The notes: generated by a model from the letters alone, not told the origin. Positions 1 through 11,135 are shown, counted from the stretch's first letter. The stretch is 64,000 bases of DNA from Absidia repens (GCA_002105175.1 MCGE01000039.1:248001-312000), one strand, 5' to 3'. Made by a program: numbers and translations.

Positions 1-208
1 GTGTTATTATTACTGTTGTTTCCATGTATCCTGATCATACTGGAATTGGCGTCAGAGGAGATATTTAAGGAATCACTATAAGAAGAGCAAGTGTGTAAAG
101 TCGAATCACCACAGGTCTTCATCCAAAGAAAAAACTGGAGGATAAGAAAAGGAAAACAAAAATAAAAACAATAAATTGGATGCCATACCAAAAAAAAAAA
201 AAAAAAAA

Positions 209-492
209 AAATGTATGCGGTGACATGATTGGTAAGGATAGAACTCCGCCCATTTGGACTTTTAGGTTGTTCACTTCACAGAAAAAATGAACCTTTATAT
301 CACATTTCAAGTATACAAGGTCTACCGCAAAGTTCAAGCGTAAAAGTGCAAACAAAAATAAAATACGGAGACAAAACTTTATATTGTACGAAGTTTGATA
401 CAGTAGGGTCATATGAGGCCACTCACGATCATAGTGCCATCAAATACACCGGCATGGATCACCCACCTACTTTCATAGCTGACTGTTTTTAA
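209..492 (+). CDS. Possible 3' exon of an unidentified gene
   Basis: An open frame ends at a TAA at 490-492. Its last 50 or so codons look protein-like (KYGDKTLYCTKF, then HSAIKYTGMDHPP) and lack the low-complexity signature of the surrounding homopolymer DNA. It would converge tail to tail on PEX4, with only 11 bp between the two stop codons. A 3' splice site (CAAG or ACAG, around 288-320) could bring in an upstream exon from outside the window; the start of the window also shows a short open frame ending at about 78. I do not recognise the product. It could equally be a chance open frame. Confidence 0.25.
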
Positions 493-503
493 ATTTTTGT
501 ATT

Positions 504-1118
504 TTATTGAATACCATAAAGCTGGGTATACAAACGCACTAAGCTATTATACCCCATAATATCATCGCACCGTAGAAGATTAGCAGCATCGCAATTCAAA
601 GGGGAGGAAGGTTCAGGATTGTATAGTAGCAAAGAGATGGCCAGTACAGTAGACTTCAGTGTCCAAGCTGGAGACCAAGCTGTTTTCAGAATATCCAAGC
701 AAATTTCGCCCGTCTACATATAGAACCAAGAAAAAGTTAAAGGAAGAAGATAGAAAATTCTGCCATCAATCCCTCTCTCCCAATTTCAATACCTTGATGT
801 GAACGTTAGGATGGCATAAAGTGGTCATAAAAGTAATATTTGGTGGCTGCATAGGGTAATTGATGGGTATTTTGATTAAAAGATCAAAGATACCGTCTAA
901 TATAAAGGTTGGCAAACTGTTAGTAGAGTAATCTTGTAAAATTTTCTAACTTATTCTTTACCTTGATAAGGTGTGTCAGCTAAACCCACTATTTGAGCTT
1001 TCCAGGTAAGGAGGTCATCGTCATCGACTGGATATAGTGAGAGAATTTCTGGATGATTAGTAGCTTCTTTCTCAAAATCAACCAACTCTTTCATTAACCG
1101 CCTTGATACTGGATCCAT
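504..1118 (-). CDS. PEX4: Peroxisomal ubiquitin-conjugating enzyme E2 (Pex4-like)
   Basis: E2 enzyme expected to monoubiquitinate the PTS1 receptor Pex5 at the peroxisomal membrane, allowing receptor recycling. Three exons fit by splice signals and phase: 1118-962, 896-793 and 713-504, giving 156 aa, the size of a bare UBC domain. Exon 1 carries the N-terminal helix and HPEILSLYPVDDDDLLTW, exon 2 the YPMQPPNITF and HPNVHIK core, and exon 3 the active-site segment GEICLDILKTAWSPAWTL with the catalytic Cys. The VDDDDLLTW segment and the C-terminal LNCDAANLLRCDD block are what point to Pex4 rather than a generic Ubc. Both introns start GTAAAG or GTATTG and end TAG. The first Met at 1118 is the only one giving the complete UBC fold. 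Confidence 0.85.
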
Positions 1119-2212
1119 ATTTTTGAGGAAGAAAAAGCTGACAAAACCGCAAACTTTACCCAGAGAGTATTCATTTCATATTTCGTTCTCCGCAGACAAC
1201 TTTTATAGTTTCAAGAAAGTCGGCTAAATAAACACCCGGCAGATCAAGGTGAACCACCAGTTTATAAAAAAAAAAAAGTCAACCACCAGTCTTCGAATAT
1301 ATTTTCTAAATAATCACGTGTTCAAAAAAAACAACTTATAATCACCAAAAAATTATTTTACTTTTTTATTTTTAAATAATTTGCTAACGTTAATAAAATA
1401 ATATTGTAATTATATTATAAAACGTTAATTTTTAACATTTATTATAATTTTTTAGTTTTAATTGCTAATTGTGTTTTTTTGCTTTATGGTGTAATGTACT
1501 AATATAGTAATTAGAGTATTTCATGATTCCTTATTTAGCTCTCTCTTTTAATGCAATTACGCTATGTAGTAATTTCAGAATCTGAACTTACCTTTTCTGG
1601 ACGTAACACAGTTGGGCAAAATAACAAAACAGGAAATACAAAATGTTATATTTAATTTTTTAATTTTGTAAAAGAATTAAAATAAGATATATAAAACTAC
1701 TATATATTATTTATACGTAATTTTATGTAATTTAGATTTAAACGTCACGTGATCACTTGAAATCGTTGGTTCCCTTAAATCACGTGTCTATGGTGAGCTT
1801 TTAATTGTCCCTGATGCCGGAAGCAAAAAAAACCGCCCCTGGTACCGGTTCTTTGTTTATCCGGCAGGCGTTGCGTGCTAAATTTGGCTTCGTAAACATA
1901 GTGGATTCAACAAAAAAAAAAAAAAAAAAAATGTCGTGGCTCAAGAGTCACAAACCTCATTAAAATCTCTTTCTACAGATAAAAACAAAGTAATTCCGGA
2001 AACACTGTAGTATCCCTATACTGATTAGGGATGACATAAATGTAGTTATGTTCACAGTAATAATTCACTTGGCGCCTAACGACTCCGCATGGTGATATCG
2101 GAAAATAATGTATCCGTGTAGTCGAGACTGCGAGAAACTCATAATTGCGAATCTCAGTTGAAAGGAAAAAAAAGTCAGTTGGAAAAAAAAATATCTTCCA
2201 GTATACGACATA
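1119..2212. other. AT-rich intergenic region between divergent genes
   Basis: About 1.1 kb separating PEX4 (-) from the hypothetical gene at 2213 (+). It is extremely AT-rich around 1330-1740 and has an A run at about 1912-1930. Two CACGTG-type E-box cores occur in context TCACGTG (about 1314 and 1745, again near 1781). A Tc1-like terminal motif, TTCCGGAAACACTGTA, lies at about 1993-2010 and recurs at about 38.07 kb. I see no coding potential. Confidence 0.5.
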
Positions 2213-3212
2213 ATGTCAGAGGTGGAAGACGTTATCAAAACTGAAGTATCTTCCCCTTCCCTTCAGTCTCCATCGTCCATCTCGGTTGTTTCAGCAGTCG
2301 AGTTTTCTCAGAGGTTGTCAGAATCAAAATCTCCAAATCATGACGAGCAAGAGTTGATCGACATTACTACTGTTAAGGCTGAAGACAGCGCAATGGCGAA
2401 AAATGAAGCTGGTGAAGATAAAAATTATGACCCCCCTAACGTCAGCAAGAATGAAAATGGCAGCAATGTAAACACTGATATCGAGGACACTACATCAACC
2501 ATCAACACAACAGGTGCTACCCATGCGCAGGCTTCTCCGCCGCTTAAGACGGACAGTATTGAGGATAGTACCTTGACACAAGAACCTTCGAATGCTACAC
2601 AATCTCTACTGGAGACAAATATTACAGATAACTTGCAAGCTACTTCCTCGAACTCGACTACCAATTTTGAAGAAATTCAGAATCAATTGAAAAAAACACT
2701 CGATCATATCGAACAACGACACATGGTTAGCGGCTTCCGAACGCTAAGCAATGCAACAAGTGCTGTAGTAGAACATTGTGAGCAGCTAGGTAAGCATACT
2801 TCACTTTTTTTTGTGCTTTGAATTATTATTATCGACACAACAGATTTTCTTTTTTCACTATGTAGGTCTCACTTCTGATGACCATCCATACAATGCCATT
2901 GACAGAGAACAATTCTGGGCCGGTTTAAACAACTGCTGGCTTTATGCTCTAGCACAACGGCACGATCCGAGCAGTGATGAAGAGAAAATGACTGATCAAC
3001 AACTATGTCATTTACGGGAGCGAGTTGTGACTTGGGCGGACAAGCTGGAACGGTACGGCCTTGTTGATTATGAAATGGGGTGGTGGGAAGCCGACATATT
3101 AGCTGCAATGGATGCAATATTAGCCACCAATTATGCATCTGCACAGGCTGTGGCTCAAGTAGCTGTGGCTAAAGCGGCTGCTGCTTTATTCGGAGATGAA
3201 GGAAATGGTTGA
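2213..3212 (+). CDS. Conserved-looking hypothetical protein, two exons
   Basis: Exons 2213-2789 and 2866-3212 join in phase (CTA G|GT CTC) through a GTAAGC...TAG intron, giving 307 aa. Residues 1-160 are a Ser/Thr/Glu/Asn-rich, probably disordered acidic segment. From about residue 165 (QLKKTLDHIEQRHMVSGF) the protein becomes compact: VVEHCEQLGLTSDD, REQFWAGLNNCWLYALAQRHD, then LRERVVTWADKLERYGLVDYEMGWWEADIL and an Ala-rich helix. No signal peptide or membrane segment is visible. The domain is not one I can name; the acidic tail plus folded C-terminus would fit a nuclear or chromatin-associated factor, but that is a guess. Confidence 0.75.
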
Positions 3213-3305
3213 TTATTTTGGTTTTTTTTTTATAACAAAATAAACGCTCTGGCGCTCCGCTGGAGCTTTTGGAAATCTTTCGATTTACTGGGTGTTACAG
3301 TTTTT

Positions 3306-3862
3306 AGGATTAAAGCCTCCGCCATTTCGCACTATGGTGGGCGGCCCCTTGGGGCCAACCGTCGTGCTCAGCGCGTCGTCAATGGGTTCTTTTTTGTGTG
3401 CTGAAAAAAAAAAAAAAATAGTGAAGGGATTAGAGCCTCCGCCATTTCGCACTATGGTGGGCGGCCCCTTGGGGCCCAACCGTCGTGCTCAGCGCGTCGT
3501 CAATGGGTTTTTTATGTGAGCTGAAAAAAAAAATAGTGAAGGGATTAGAGCCTCCGACATTTCGCACTATGGTGGGCGGCCCCTTGGGGCCCAACCGTCG
3601 TGCTCAGCGCATCGGCAATGGGTTTTTTATGTGTGCTAAAAAAAAAAACAGGGAAGGGATTAGGGCCTCCGCCATTTCGCACTTTGGTGGGCAGCCCCTT
3701 GGGGCCCGACCGTCGTGCTCAGCGCGTCGTCAATGGGTTCTGTTTTTGTATGCTGAAAAGAAAAATGTAGTGAAGGGATAAGAGCCTCCGCCATTTCGCA
3801 CTTTGGTGGGCAGCCCCTTGGGGCCCAACCGTCGTGCTCAGCGCGTCGTCAATGGGTTTTTG
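3306..3862 (+). repeat. Five tandem 115-120 bp units inside element A1
   Basis: The phrase GCCTCCGCCATTTCGCACT recurs at about 3314, 3434, 3551, 3664 and 3785, so the spacing is about 113-121 bp. Each unit continues with GTGGGCGGCCCCTTGGGGCC, CGTCGTGCTCAGCGCGTCGT and CAATGGGTT, then a variable A run. Units 4 and 5 read CTTTGGTGGGCAGCC where units 1-3 read CTATGGTGGGCGGCC, so the array has two sub-types. CCCCTTGGGG within each unit is a near-perfect palindrome. Copy 2 at 18.8 kb has a single unit. Confidence 0.85.
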
Positions 3863-4129
3863 TGTGCTGAAATGATAGCTTACTTGAAGTGCGTCGGAGA
3901 AATTAGAGTTTGATTATGCAGTGGTTGCAACTGCCTTTCCACTGGAAGATAAAACGAAGTATGCGCTATGGTAATTATGGCGATTGCCCGTTTATTTAAT
4001 TTTATTTGCAGTTCCATGATTTTTTGACATGAAAAAAAAGTGGATGATTCAGGCTCCGCATTTTGCTTTCTATTTTTTTTTGGTCCCTTTTTTTTCCCTC
4101 TCTTTTTCTTTCTTTTCTATTTTTTTCTT

Positions 4130-4360
4130 TCATGATAGTCTGAATGATATGATGGCAAGGCTCATTGGGGAACTGGTGATCTAGGACTAGTGTTAGAACT
4201 TGAATTAGGGGCGTTTTAAAAAACGCAAAACAAACATCATGGGGAAACGCTTTCATTTTGGATGAAGGATTTGGGAACGACAGTAGATTAGCATTCAGTA
4301 GTTTAGTAATAGTTTGTCATTGTATATATCTACGACTGAATAAATATGTTCTTTTTATTA
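4130..4360 (+). repeat. Module B1 embedded in element A1
   Basis: Block with GGACTAGTGTTAGAACTTGA, ATGGGGAAACGCTTTCATTT, AGTTTAGTAATAGTTTGTC and CTGAATAAATATGTTC in this order. The same order of motifs is found at about 19.08, 40.19, 54.75, 58.21 and 61.39 kb, three of those as part of a longer element (family B). It is preceded by a long CT-rich tract, as in the other copies. The AATAAA near its end could serve as a polyadenylation signal. Confidence 0.7.
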
Positions 4361-4868
4361 TATTTAGTATCTCTGTTGTACGTTTACATTATGAGCTTCA
4401 TTGAATGTGTATTACATATGCATAGAAAAAAAAAAAAAAACAAAAAAAAAACAGGGATGTGTTTGTGTGAAAAAACAGCTATTACAGTGTATTTTATTGT
4501 GGTGTGGTATGTTGAAAAGCAAAGTTAAGAATAGTATTCATTATGTAGCTACTGTGTGGCAGGGGTTTATGAAGTGTGGGTTTTGATGGAAGAGTCTGTG
4601 TTTGGGTGGGCAGCGATTGAGAAAAAAAGGATGGATGACTCCTATGGTGGGCAGGGCGTTAGCGGTGGGTCAGAAAAAAAAGAAAGGCAGAGGGACAAAA
4701 GAGCGGAAGTTAAAGTTAGTTAGCTGAGTTTCCTTACGGTCCATTTTCTTTTTAATATATAATAAAACATATACATTCTTTTGAGAAAAAGTACTGATGA
4801 CTGATATATTTATTAGAGAATTTTGAAGGAATATATTTTTGGTAAATCAGCGGTTACTTGTAATAAGG

Positions 4869-6353
4869 CTATTTGACAGTAGATCGAACATAAAATAAAT
4901 TATATGCAGCGTGACTCTATAAAAAAATCAATTGAATTAGAACACTATTCAGCATTTATTCGCTGGTTCTCCTTTCCTTACCTTCACTTTAGATTCGTCG
5001 CAAACGGAAAATCGTGTATCATCAAAGTTATGCCATTCTCCACGGTAGCCATTTCTCACACAGGCAGTATCTATTGCAAAAAGAAGAAATGAGACAAGCG
5101 CGCATTAACATAGTTAGTCCTTTCGTCAAGAACAAAAAGCCTTACAATGACCACCAGTCAGTGAGCCATAATGGTTCTAAAAAAGAATTAAATATCGTGA
5201 AAACCATTTAGTGAGTATGAGCATTAAGGGCAAAGTTAACAGAATTACCGAGACAGCGTATAAATCATAGTTGAGTATTGGTGGGCAAGCATTTTGTGGG
5301 GTCATTGTTTTGGGAACATAGCGAGTCAAGTCAAGGTTTCTAATAATGAATAAAAGCATTGTTATTACATATCCATTTGCTTTTTTTTTTTTACAGTACT
5401 TTGTTGGAAAGTCGACATTTGTTTCTAGCTTATTGCGGAATGGACCGTCAAAGGAGAAGCGCTTTAAATGAATAAGCAAAACATCTGGAAGGCGAGATAA
5501 AGTCAAGACCTTGCTTGCCTTTCTTAACTTCTGACATTTTGGACATCGCCTAATAGGATGGGTGTCAAATTAAAGAATATTTAGCTTAATCTCATGATTG
5601 TGCAGTAATTCAGTGATAATCTTCCAGAATCAAAAAAAAAAAAATACTTACCAGGCTTCCGCTTTTTCTAATATTTCTTCTTTGACAAAATAATCCAGGC
5701 ACTGGTATAACGTAACACCACCCGCCAACTTGGATCGCTTGGATGGGATGGGTAAAGATAGCGACATGAATGTATTGTATGTGGTAGAGGTTGTCTTACA
5801 AGAAAGGCAGGTTAAGCGACTCCGGTATTGGCCTTGAAACAAACTGACAATAACACTAGCGTTGCGAGACATGTATTTATCCCATGCGAGATTACTGGCT
5901 TGATAATCTGGTAGTTGTTCAAATCTTGCTTCTTCTGTAGGGTCGTCAGAAGCGACAGGTGTCGGTTTCTGTCGAATTGCATTTAGATCCTCGTGTATGC
6001 CATCCAACAAAAAATTGAGAAATTCTTGAGAGTCCTGTTGTTCAGTACCAGAGTATTGGGGAGCAAATCTGACTAACGCTTCCTGGTGTGTGTAAACATA
6101 ACACAAGAGTGATAAGTAATAAAGTGCTAGCTATTTTTTGTTTCTATCGTTAACCTTACCCGAAATGTCACTGGTGAAATGAAATTGTAGTTTTCGCTCC
6201 ACATGACGCGAAGAAGTTCTGCGAATCTTTCTGCTAGAATACCTCCGGTACCTAAAGGGTTTTGTTTGTTGATATGTTGCTTAAACATCCCCGCTAAAAG
6301 AGGTAGAAAAAAAAATAGCATTAAGTATCCGCTGTTGACGTTGACGTTGGTAT

Positions 6354-6384
<31 letters not shown>

Positions 6385-7609
6385 GGTAAAAAACCAAGAT
6401 AGCATACATACAGATAAAATAGCGTGCAAAGGGAATAGTTCCGCTCAAACATTGTATGATGGAGTTCATGTAACAAGTATTCCCTAAATTTTTCAGTCCA
6501 GTTGTACCAATTAAGACCATACCCAATTGGGAGAACGAACTGTCAGAAACTGGGGCAACTCTGGAATTTGTATCAACAGTGGCATGAGGATTGCTGAGGT
6601 TGGGTATGATAGGGATCTTGGGTGGGATATTAGGACGAGGCATAGTAGACGTCGCTGTTGGACCAGCAGACGACGGACGATGTGAAGCTGACGGATCATA
6701 AGCCGAAGCGGTTGACGGGGGAGGAGGTAGAGGCCGGGTTGGCTTTGCGGGTGTCGGTGGGATGTCGTACATTTTATTGGATGTTGCTGTAAATCCATGA
6801 AACGGATTGTCGATGAACGTATTATGGCGCTGTAGTCCTGAATTGGTGGCAGCTGATTTGTTAGGTTGAATATCAGGGTACCGGGAAGAAAATTTTATAA
6901 CATCGCCGTCATCGTGTATTGGATCGGTGTTCGTTGTGTAATTGCTGCTTGGCATTGGCATAGGTATGGGCATGTTTCTATATTGATATTGATATGGTTG
7001 TTGCAAGGTGGACTGCTGTTGATAATGATATTGTGAAGTTTGATTTGATCGGCTCATTGACTCTAAATTCCCGCTGCGCTGCTTGTGGTTGAACTAAACA
7101 TAACAATAAATAATCAATGCTCTTTCTTTTTTCCTCCAAGTTGCCTTATATTCACTTACATAATCATAGATGTTGTGGTTTACCGGTGGCATTTCCGTTT
7201 TTTCGTTATACGTCTCTGGATTCTTTACTTGTCCCTGTCTCGGATGACCCATCTTTTCTTTTACGAAGCCTTTGTTATCGTCAAAGCAGTACACTCCACG
7301 TGGGCCAATGGTAGCCATCCAAGCATCAAATCCACCAGCTAACATCATTGGCGCATGGTTTAAATACTTTGTAAATTCCAACTCATAAATAGCATCCTTC
7401 AAATATTTGAGAGGCAGGTTCATTTGAGTAGCCGATGGAGAAGTTTGATCGTAAAGCACCACCAGATCAAACATATTTCGTTGTTCAAAAAGCTGTTGTT
7501 CTGCTGCCGGGTTTAGAACCAATGAATCCTGTATTTTGTGCGAAGACACGCTAAATGAAATATGTTTATTTGTAATATGAGACGCCCGTGCCCTATCTCT
7601 CCTGTGTTT

Positions 7610-7650
<41 letters not shown>

Positions 7651-8337
7651 GCTTACTCTTTACGTAATACCAGTGGTTCAATCTGTACCATCCATTTATG
7701 CTTGATACAAGCTTGGCGAAACATATCGCGAGGTCGAACATCCAAAAGCAAAATGCTAGCAGGGTTGTCCTTCCGTGTAATCCATTTTGCGAGTTCACGA
7801 GGTTCCACTTGAGGTGTTTGCGGGAAAACATTATTGCTGCGAGCTGGTAAAGGAATTCCAGCTGAAGGCTGATTTGATATTGCTGAAGTTGACATTGCTG
7901 AATCTTTAGTGGATGATGTTTGTGTTGTGCTGATGCTGACATTGTCTGATGCATGTGTCACCTGACTATATTTTGATGAAGCTGTGGTTTTATCACTTGT
8001 CGTCACTTTATCTTTTGAGGAAGTTGGTATATGGGCAGGTACAGGTGGGAGATTATCCAAGGCGGATATCCTAGGCGAAGATATAGAAGGGTATTTATCA
8101 AGGGCACGTTGAAGGTCCGGTTCCTTGTTCACGGTATCTGCTGAAGGAACCTCTTGGTCATCTTGTCCAATATATTGAAGTTGTATCTTTTCACCTATAT
8201 CTTCCAGTGTAGTCATTATTTCGTTATTGGTCCGCTAAAAAAGGAAATGAAAGGCCATATTTAGTTATCATAACGTGGCGCCTATCATAAGTGGTGCAAG
8301 CGACAAACTTGTATGCCAAGAAGTTTTGGGAGTTTTG

Positions 8338-8369
<32 letters not shown>

Positions 8370-8827
8370 GCTAGTGTCATATTACCTTGCGAAGTTGTAT
8401 ATAAAATGGATCCTTTTGGGTTGCTGAATATTCTGGATGGCGGCTAATGATTTCCAGCATGATGCTATCGATAAAAGGAAAAAAAAAGTATTTATATACA
8501 TAAGAATTTTATAGTAGAAGGTAATGAAACACCATCTTTGAGAAGTAGTTTGTTTTCATGAGTATACCTGCAGCCTTTCATATAGTGGACGAACGCCTTT
8601 TCCATATCACCAAGTCTTAGCGCACTATCACCCTGAAAAACAGCAAGTTTAAGCATAAAAAATTATATGACCAGTTATACCATAAAGGTACACGTACGTA
8701 CCTCTTCATACAAACGGTTGACCGAAGTAACCCAACGTCTCATGGCGTATTTTGCAGTATCTGTCTTGTCGACCGCTGCTCGGCGACGTAGTTCCGACAA
8801 GGAAGTTGCTTTTGGAGAGTTACTCAT
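4869..8827 (-). CDS. Ubiquitin carboxyl-terminal hydrolase, Doa4/USP8 type
   Basis: Cysteine deubiquitinase. In the yeast Doa4 and animal USP8 family it recycles ubiquitin from endosomal cargo and ESCRT-associated substrates. Thirteen exons fit in phase: 8827-8702, 8632-8568, 8464-8386, 8234-7657, 7550-7160, 7093-6412, 6293-6160, 6082-5652, 5549-5400, 5339-5249, 5176-5146, 5070-4982, 4916-4869, giving 964 aa. Domain order: an N-terminal helical USP8-dimer/MIT-like segment (1-100), a linker, a rhodanese-like domain (about 230-390, [12 protein letters not shown] to MLAGGFDAW), a Pro-rich linker, then the USP domain. Catalytic Cys is at about 620 in [13 protein letters not shown] and His at about 919 in GSLTGGHYTACVRN; zinc-binding CLSC and CPKC pairs are present. 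Several introns contain T or A runs of 20-30 nt. Whether it is Ubp4- or Ubp5-like cannot be decided. Confidence 0.9.
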
Positions 8828-9306
8828 AAAAAACAGTGATTTTTTAAAAAAAATTAAAGTGTGAACAAGTAGTAAAGAAATGTAATGTGTTCTGCATCTA
8901 CTATCCTACAACTCGTCATAAATATTTATCCGGTTTCTCTGATTCCTTGTGTAGTCACAGCTCTTCCATTGTTAGAATTTTGTACCACAAAAATCAGATT
9001 ACCCAGGTTTTTCGCCCGAGTCAGCCAGCGGTGGGATATATTTGCAATATCTTCCCAGATAGATATCCATTCTCTCCCAGCAACATCTCCAATGCTTTTT
9101 ATACATAAGAAACACATCCAACGCTACATTTTAATGCAGACAATTGATCATTGGTGCACTCTTCTTTGAAAGCAACATACAAAGTTTTCTTTTTTTTAAA
9201 AAAAAAAAAAGGCATGAATTTGATTTTCAATAACTCCAACGAAGACCAGAGTGTTTATTGAATAGACAAAAATTATGATGGAAGCTAAATAAACTACATA
9301 TTAAGT
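8828..9306. other. Intergenic spacer
   Basis: Lies between the start of the ubiquitin protease gene and the stop of RPP2, both on the minus strand, so it holds the protease promoter and the RPP2 3' UTR. Short open frames on both strands are present but none shows composition or motifs of a real protein. An A/T run pair (TTTTTTTAAAAAAAAAAAA) sits at about 9191-9210. Confidence 0.5.
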
Positions 9307-9707
9307 TTAATCGAAGAGACCGAAGCCCATATCCTGATTTTTTTTTAAAAAAAAGTGTGTGAATACCTAGTATTAATCATCAAAACTTTCAACTTTCAAC
9401 TTACGTCGTCAGATTCTTCCTTTTCTTCTTCCTTGGCTTGTTCAGGGGCGGCTTCAGCAGCGCCACCAGCAGCAGCACCGGCACCAGCAGCAGCAGCAGC
9501 GCCACCAGTGGGGACTGAAGACATCTTTTCTTTGCCTTCTTCCAAAAGTTGAGCAATGTCCTTTTCGACGAGAGCAGCGATCAAAGAAGAAACACGTTCT
9601 TCATCAATTTCAGCACCAACAGTCTTCAAGATGTTCTTGACATCTTCAGCGGTAGGGTTAGCCTTACCACCAGTGGTGAGGAGAAGGTAAGCAGCAAGAT
9701 ACTTCAT
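9307..9707 (-). CDS. RPP2: 60S acidic ribosomal protein P2
   Basis: Stalk protein of the large subunit; P1/P2 dimers on uL10 recruit translational GTPases. Exons 9707-9405 and 9333-9307 join as GAC GAC|GAT, giving 109 aa, the usual size. It shows the P2 N-terminus [14 protein letters not shown], the helical dimerisation domain, an Ala/Gly-rich hinge, an acidic EEEKEES stretch and the diagnostic C-terminal [10 protein letters not shown]. The last nine codons lie in the tiny second exon. The ATG at 9707 follows TTTTTATAG, so a 5' UTR intron is likely, with a donor near 9866. It shares about 340 bp of upstream sequence with the divergent Ada2-like gene. Confidence 0.95.
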
Positions 9708-9749
9708 AGTTCCTATAAAAATAATAGAACAATATTTTAGTAAATATCT

Positions 9750-9805
9750 CATTCATTCATCCATCCATTCATCCAGTCATCCATCCATCCATTGATCCAT
9801 ATCAT
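9750..9805. repeat. (ATTC/ATCC)n tetranucleotide tract
   Basis: Imperfect run of CATTCATTCATCCATCCATT units upstream of RPP2, probably inside its 5' UTR intron. A similar CATCCATCCATCCATC tract lies upstream of eS25 at about 17.14-17.18 kb. Confidence 0.7.
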
Positions 9806-9983
9806 CAATCACATTCTATTCTCTTTTGTTGTTATAATGTCATTAAAATATATGATCATATTTACCAAGTAATTGATTTAAGTAAAGGGAAAGAAAAAAA
9901 TCTAGGCGCAATTGTCATTACCGGTTTATTGATCGAGAAAAAAAAGTCATTAAACTCCGGAATCGCCCCCCGAATCCAGTACT

Positions 9984-9998
9984 ATTATACATAAAAGT
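9984..9998 (+). promoter_or_regulatory. Possible TATA element of the Ada2-like gene
   Basis: TATTATACATAAAAG lies about 50-60 bp upstream of the ATG at 10047 and is followed by a T-rich tract. Position and composition fit a core promoter. If real, it argues that transcription starts here and the shortened protein is the native product. Confidence 0.35.
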
Positions 9999-10046
9999 TT
10001 TTTTTTTCTTTTTTTCGCCACCACTTGAACAGCAAGCAGCAAGAAT

Positions 10047-11135
10047 ATGACAAAAGCCAACAAAGCGTTTGCAAGTGGTCCAGCTTATCATGAAATACAA
10101 GGTTATATGCCTAAAAGAAAAGAATTCGAAGTAGAATATGACAACGACGCAGAACAAGTGATCAAGGATTTATCGTTTTATGGTGACGATACTGAACAAG
10201 ATATTCGGCTGAAGTTGATTATGCTCGGTATCTATAATAACAAGTTAGACCGGCGTGCGGAAAGCAAACATTTTATATTTGAACGACATTGGCTTGATTT
10301 TCGTGCACAAAGACTGGCAGAACGAAAGCGAACACGGAAACTTATCAGCGATACAAGGGTGTTTTGTCGGCTACAAACGGCTGAAGATTATGACCAGTTT
10401 ATCAAGGGACTCGTGCGTGAACATGAGCTACGTGAACGGATTGCCCAACTGCAACACTGGCGCCAAGGAGGGGTGACAACTTTCCAGCAAGGCGAGCAAT
10501 ATGAACAGGATAAAGTTGATCGAGTAGAATACTTGAAAGCGTCTTTGGAGGCTGCTCATGATCAGCTTCAATTCCATGCGACTGTGCCAGGTATCTGTGC
10601 TAATAGTAATGATATGGGAAATGGTATCGGGGGCATTGGTTCTACGACCACCTTGCGGCGCTTGGAGCTACAACGTGTGAAGCAACTACAAGAACAAGAA
10701 CAGGAATCAAAGATCGCCGGTTCGATCTCAGCACCACTATCATCTTCGACTGCAGCACCACCACCAGTACATCCTACCCTGGCCACATTGATGTCAAGTC
10801 GGCCACTTCAAAATGTACCATCAAAATCAAAATCAAAACCGCCGCCACCCACTGGACGAAAGCCTGCAAATCCGCTTGACATATCTAACACTGATGGTGT
10901 GGATTTATTAACTCCCGAGGAACAGGTTCTTTGCTCTACCTTGCGCCTTTTGCCACGACCTTATCTTGTTATCAAGGATACAATTCTCAAAGAGTATGCC
11001 AAACAGGGCTTCTTAAAACGCCGTGCAACCCGTGCTTTGATCAAGATTGACGTCAATAAAACAAGTCGGATATACGATTTCTTTATTGAAAGTGGTTGGA
11101 TTACTGCGACAAAAGTGTCTTCTGATGTCAAATAA
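10047..11135 (+). CDS. Ada2-type transcriptional adaptor, lacking ZZ and SANT domains
   Basis: Ada2 is the SAGA/ADA subunit that links the acetyltransferase Gcn5 to the complex. This uninterrupted 362-aa frame covers only the ADA2 middle and end: YMPKRKEFEVEYDNDAEQVI from residue 20, LIMLGIYNNKLDRRAESKHF, the VFCRLQTAEDYDQFIKGL helix block and the EGEQYEKDK-like QQGEQYEQDK, then a low-complexity Pro/Ser linker (about 220-285) and a C-terminal SWIRM domain (LTPEEQVLCSTLRLLPRPYL onward). Full-length fungal Ada2 begins with a ZZ zinc finger and a SANT domain (about 150 aa). Neither is found in the 340 bp back to RPP2. The ATG at 10047 follows a TATA-like element and T-rich tract, so it is the likely start. 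Could be a second, shortened paralogue. Confidence 0.85.
   Translation: MTKANKAFASGPAYHEIQGYMPKRKEFEVEYDNDAEQVIKDLSFYGDDTEQDIRLKLIMLGIYNNKLDRRAESKHFIFERHWLDFRAQRLAERKRTRKLISDTRVFCRLQTAEDYDQFIKGLVREHELRERIAQLQHWRQGGVTTFQQGEQYEQDKVDRVEYLKASLEAAHDQLQFHATVPGICANSNDMGNGIGGIGSTTTLRRLELQRVKQLQEQEQESKIAGSISAPLSSSTAAPPPVHPTLATLMSSRPLQNVPSKSKSKPPPPTGRKPANPLDISNTDGVDLLTPEEQVLCSTLRLLPRPYLVIKDTILKEYAKQGFLKRRATRALIKIDVNKTSRIYDFFIESGWITATKVSSDVK

Larger units (their letters stand above)
3240..4762 (+). repeat. Dispersed repeat family A, copy 1 (with tandem array)
   Basis: Starts with a GC-rich hairpin-bearing end (AACGCTCTGGCGCTCCGCTG at about 3243) and ends with GGTCCATTTTCTTTTTAATA at about 4740-4760. 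The same two ends bound copies at 18.70-19.75 kb (+) and 22.15-22.41 kb (-). After the left end come five tandem units, then a block shared with copy 2 (AT-rich, CT-rich tract, then module B1), then a degenerate partial tandem unit (CCTATGGTGGGCAG) just before the right end. No transposase is encoded; short ORFs in the array follow the repeat periodicity and are unlikely to be real. Probably a non-autonomous mobile element. Confidence 0.75.

Noticed and set aside
3292..3781. ORFs with repeated PPPFRTMVGGPLGP peptides
   Set aside because: They track the 115-120 bp tandem repeat and shift frame with the A-run lengths; no start context or intron evidence supports a protein.
7094..7954. 286-aa minus-strand ORF with poly-Lys
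   Set aside because: It reads through a T-run intron of the ubiquitin protease; only part of it is a true exon (7550-7160).
504..8827. PEX4 and the Doa4-like protease as a ubiquitin gene cluster
   Set aside because: Eukaryotic neighbours 3.8 kb apart with a repeat and another gene between; different compartments, no evidence of co-regulation.
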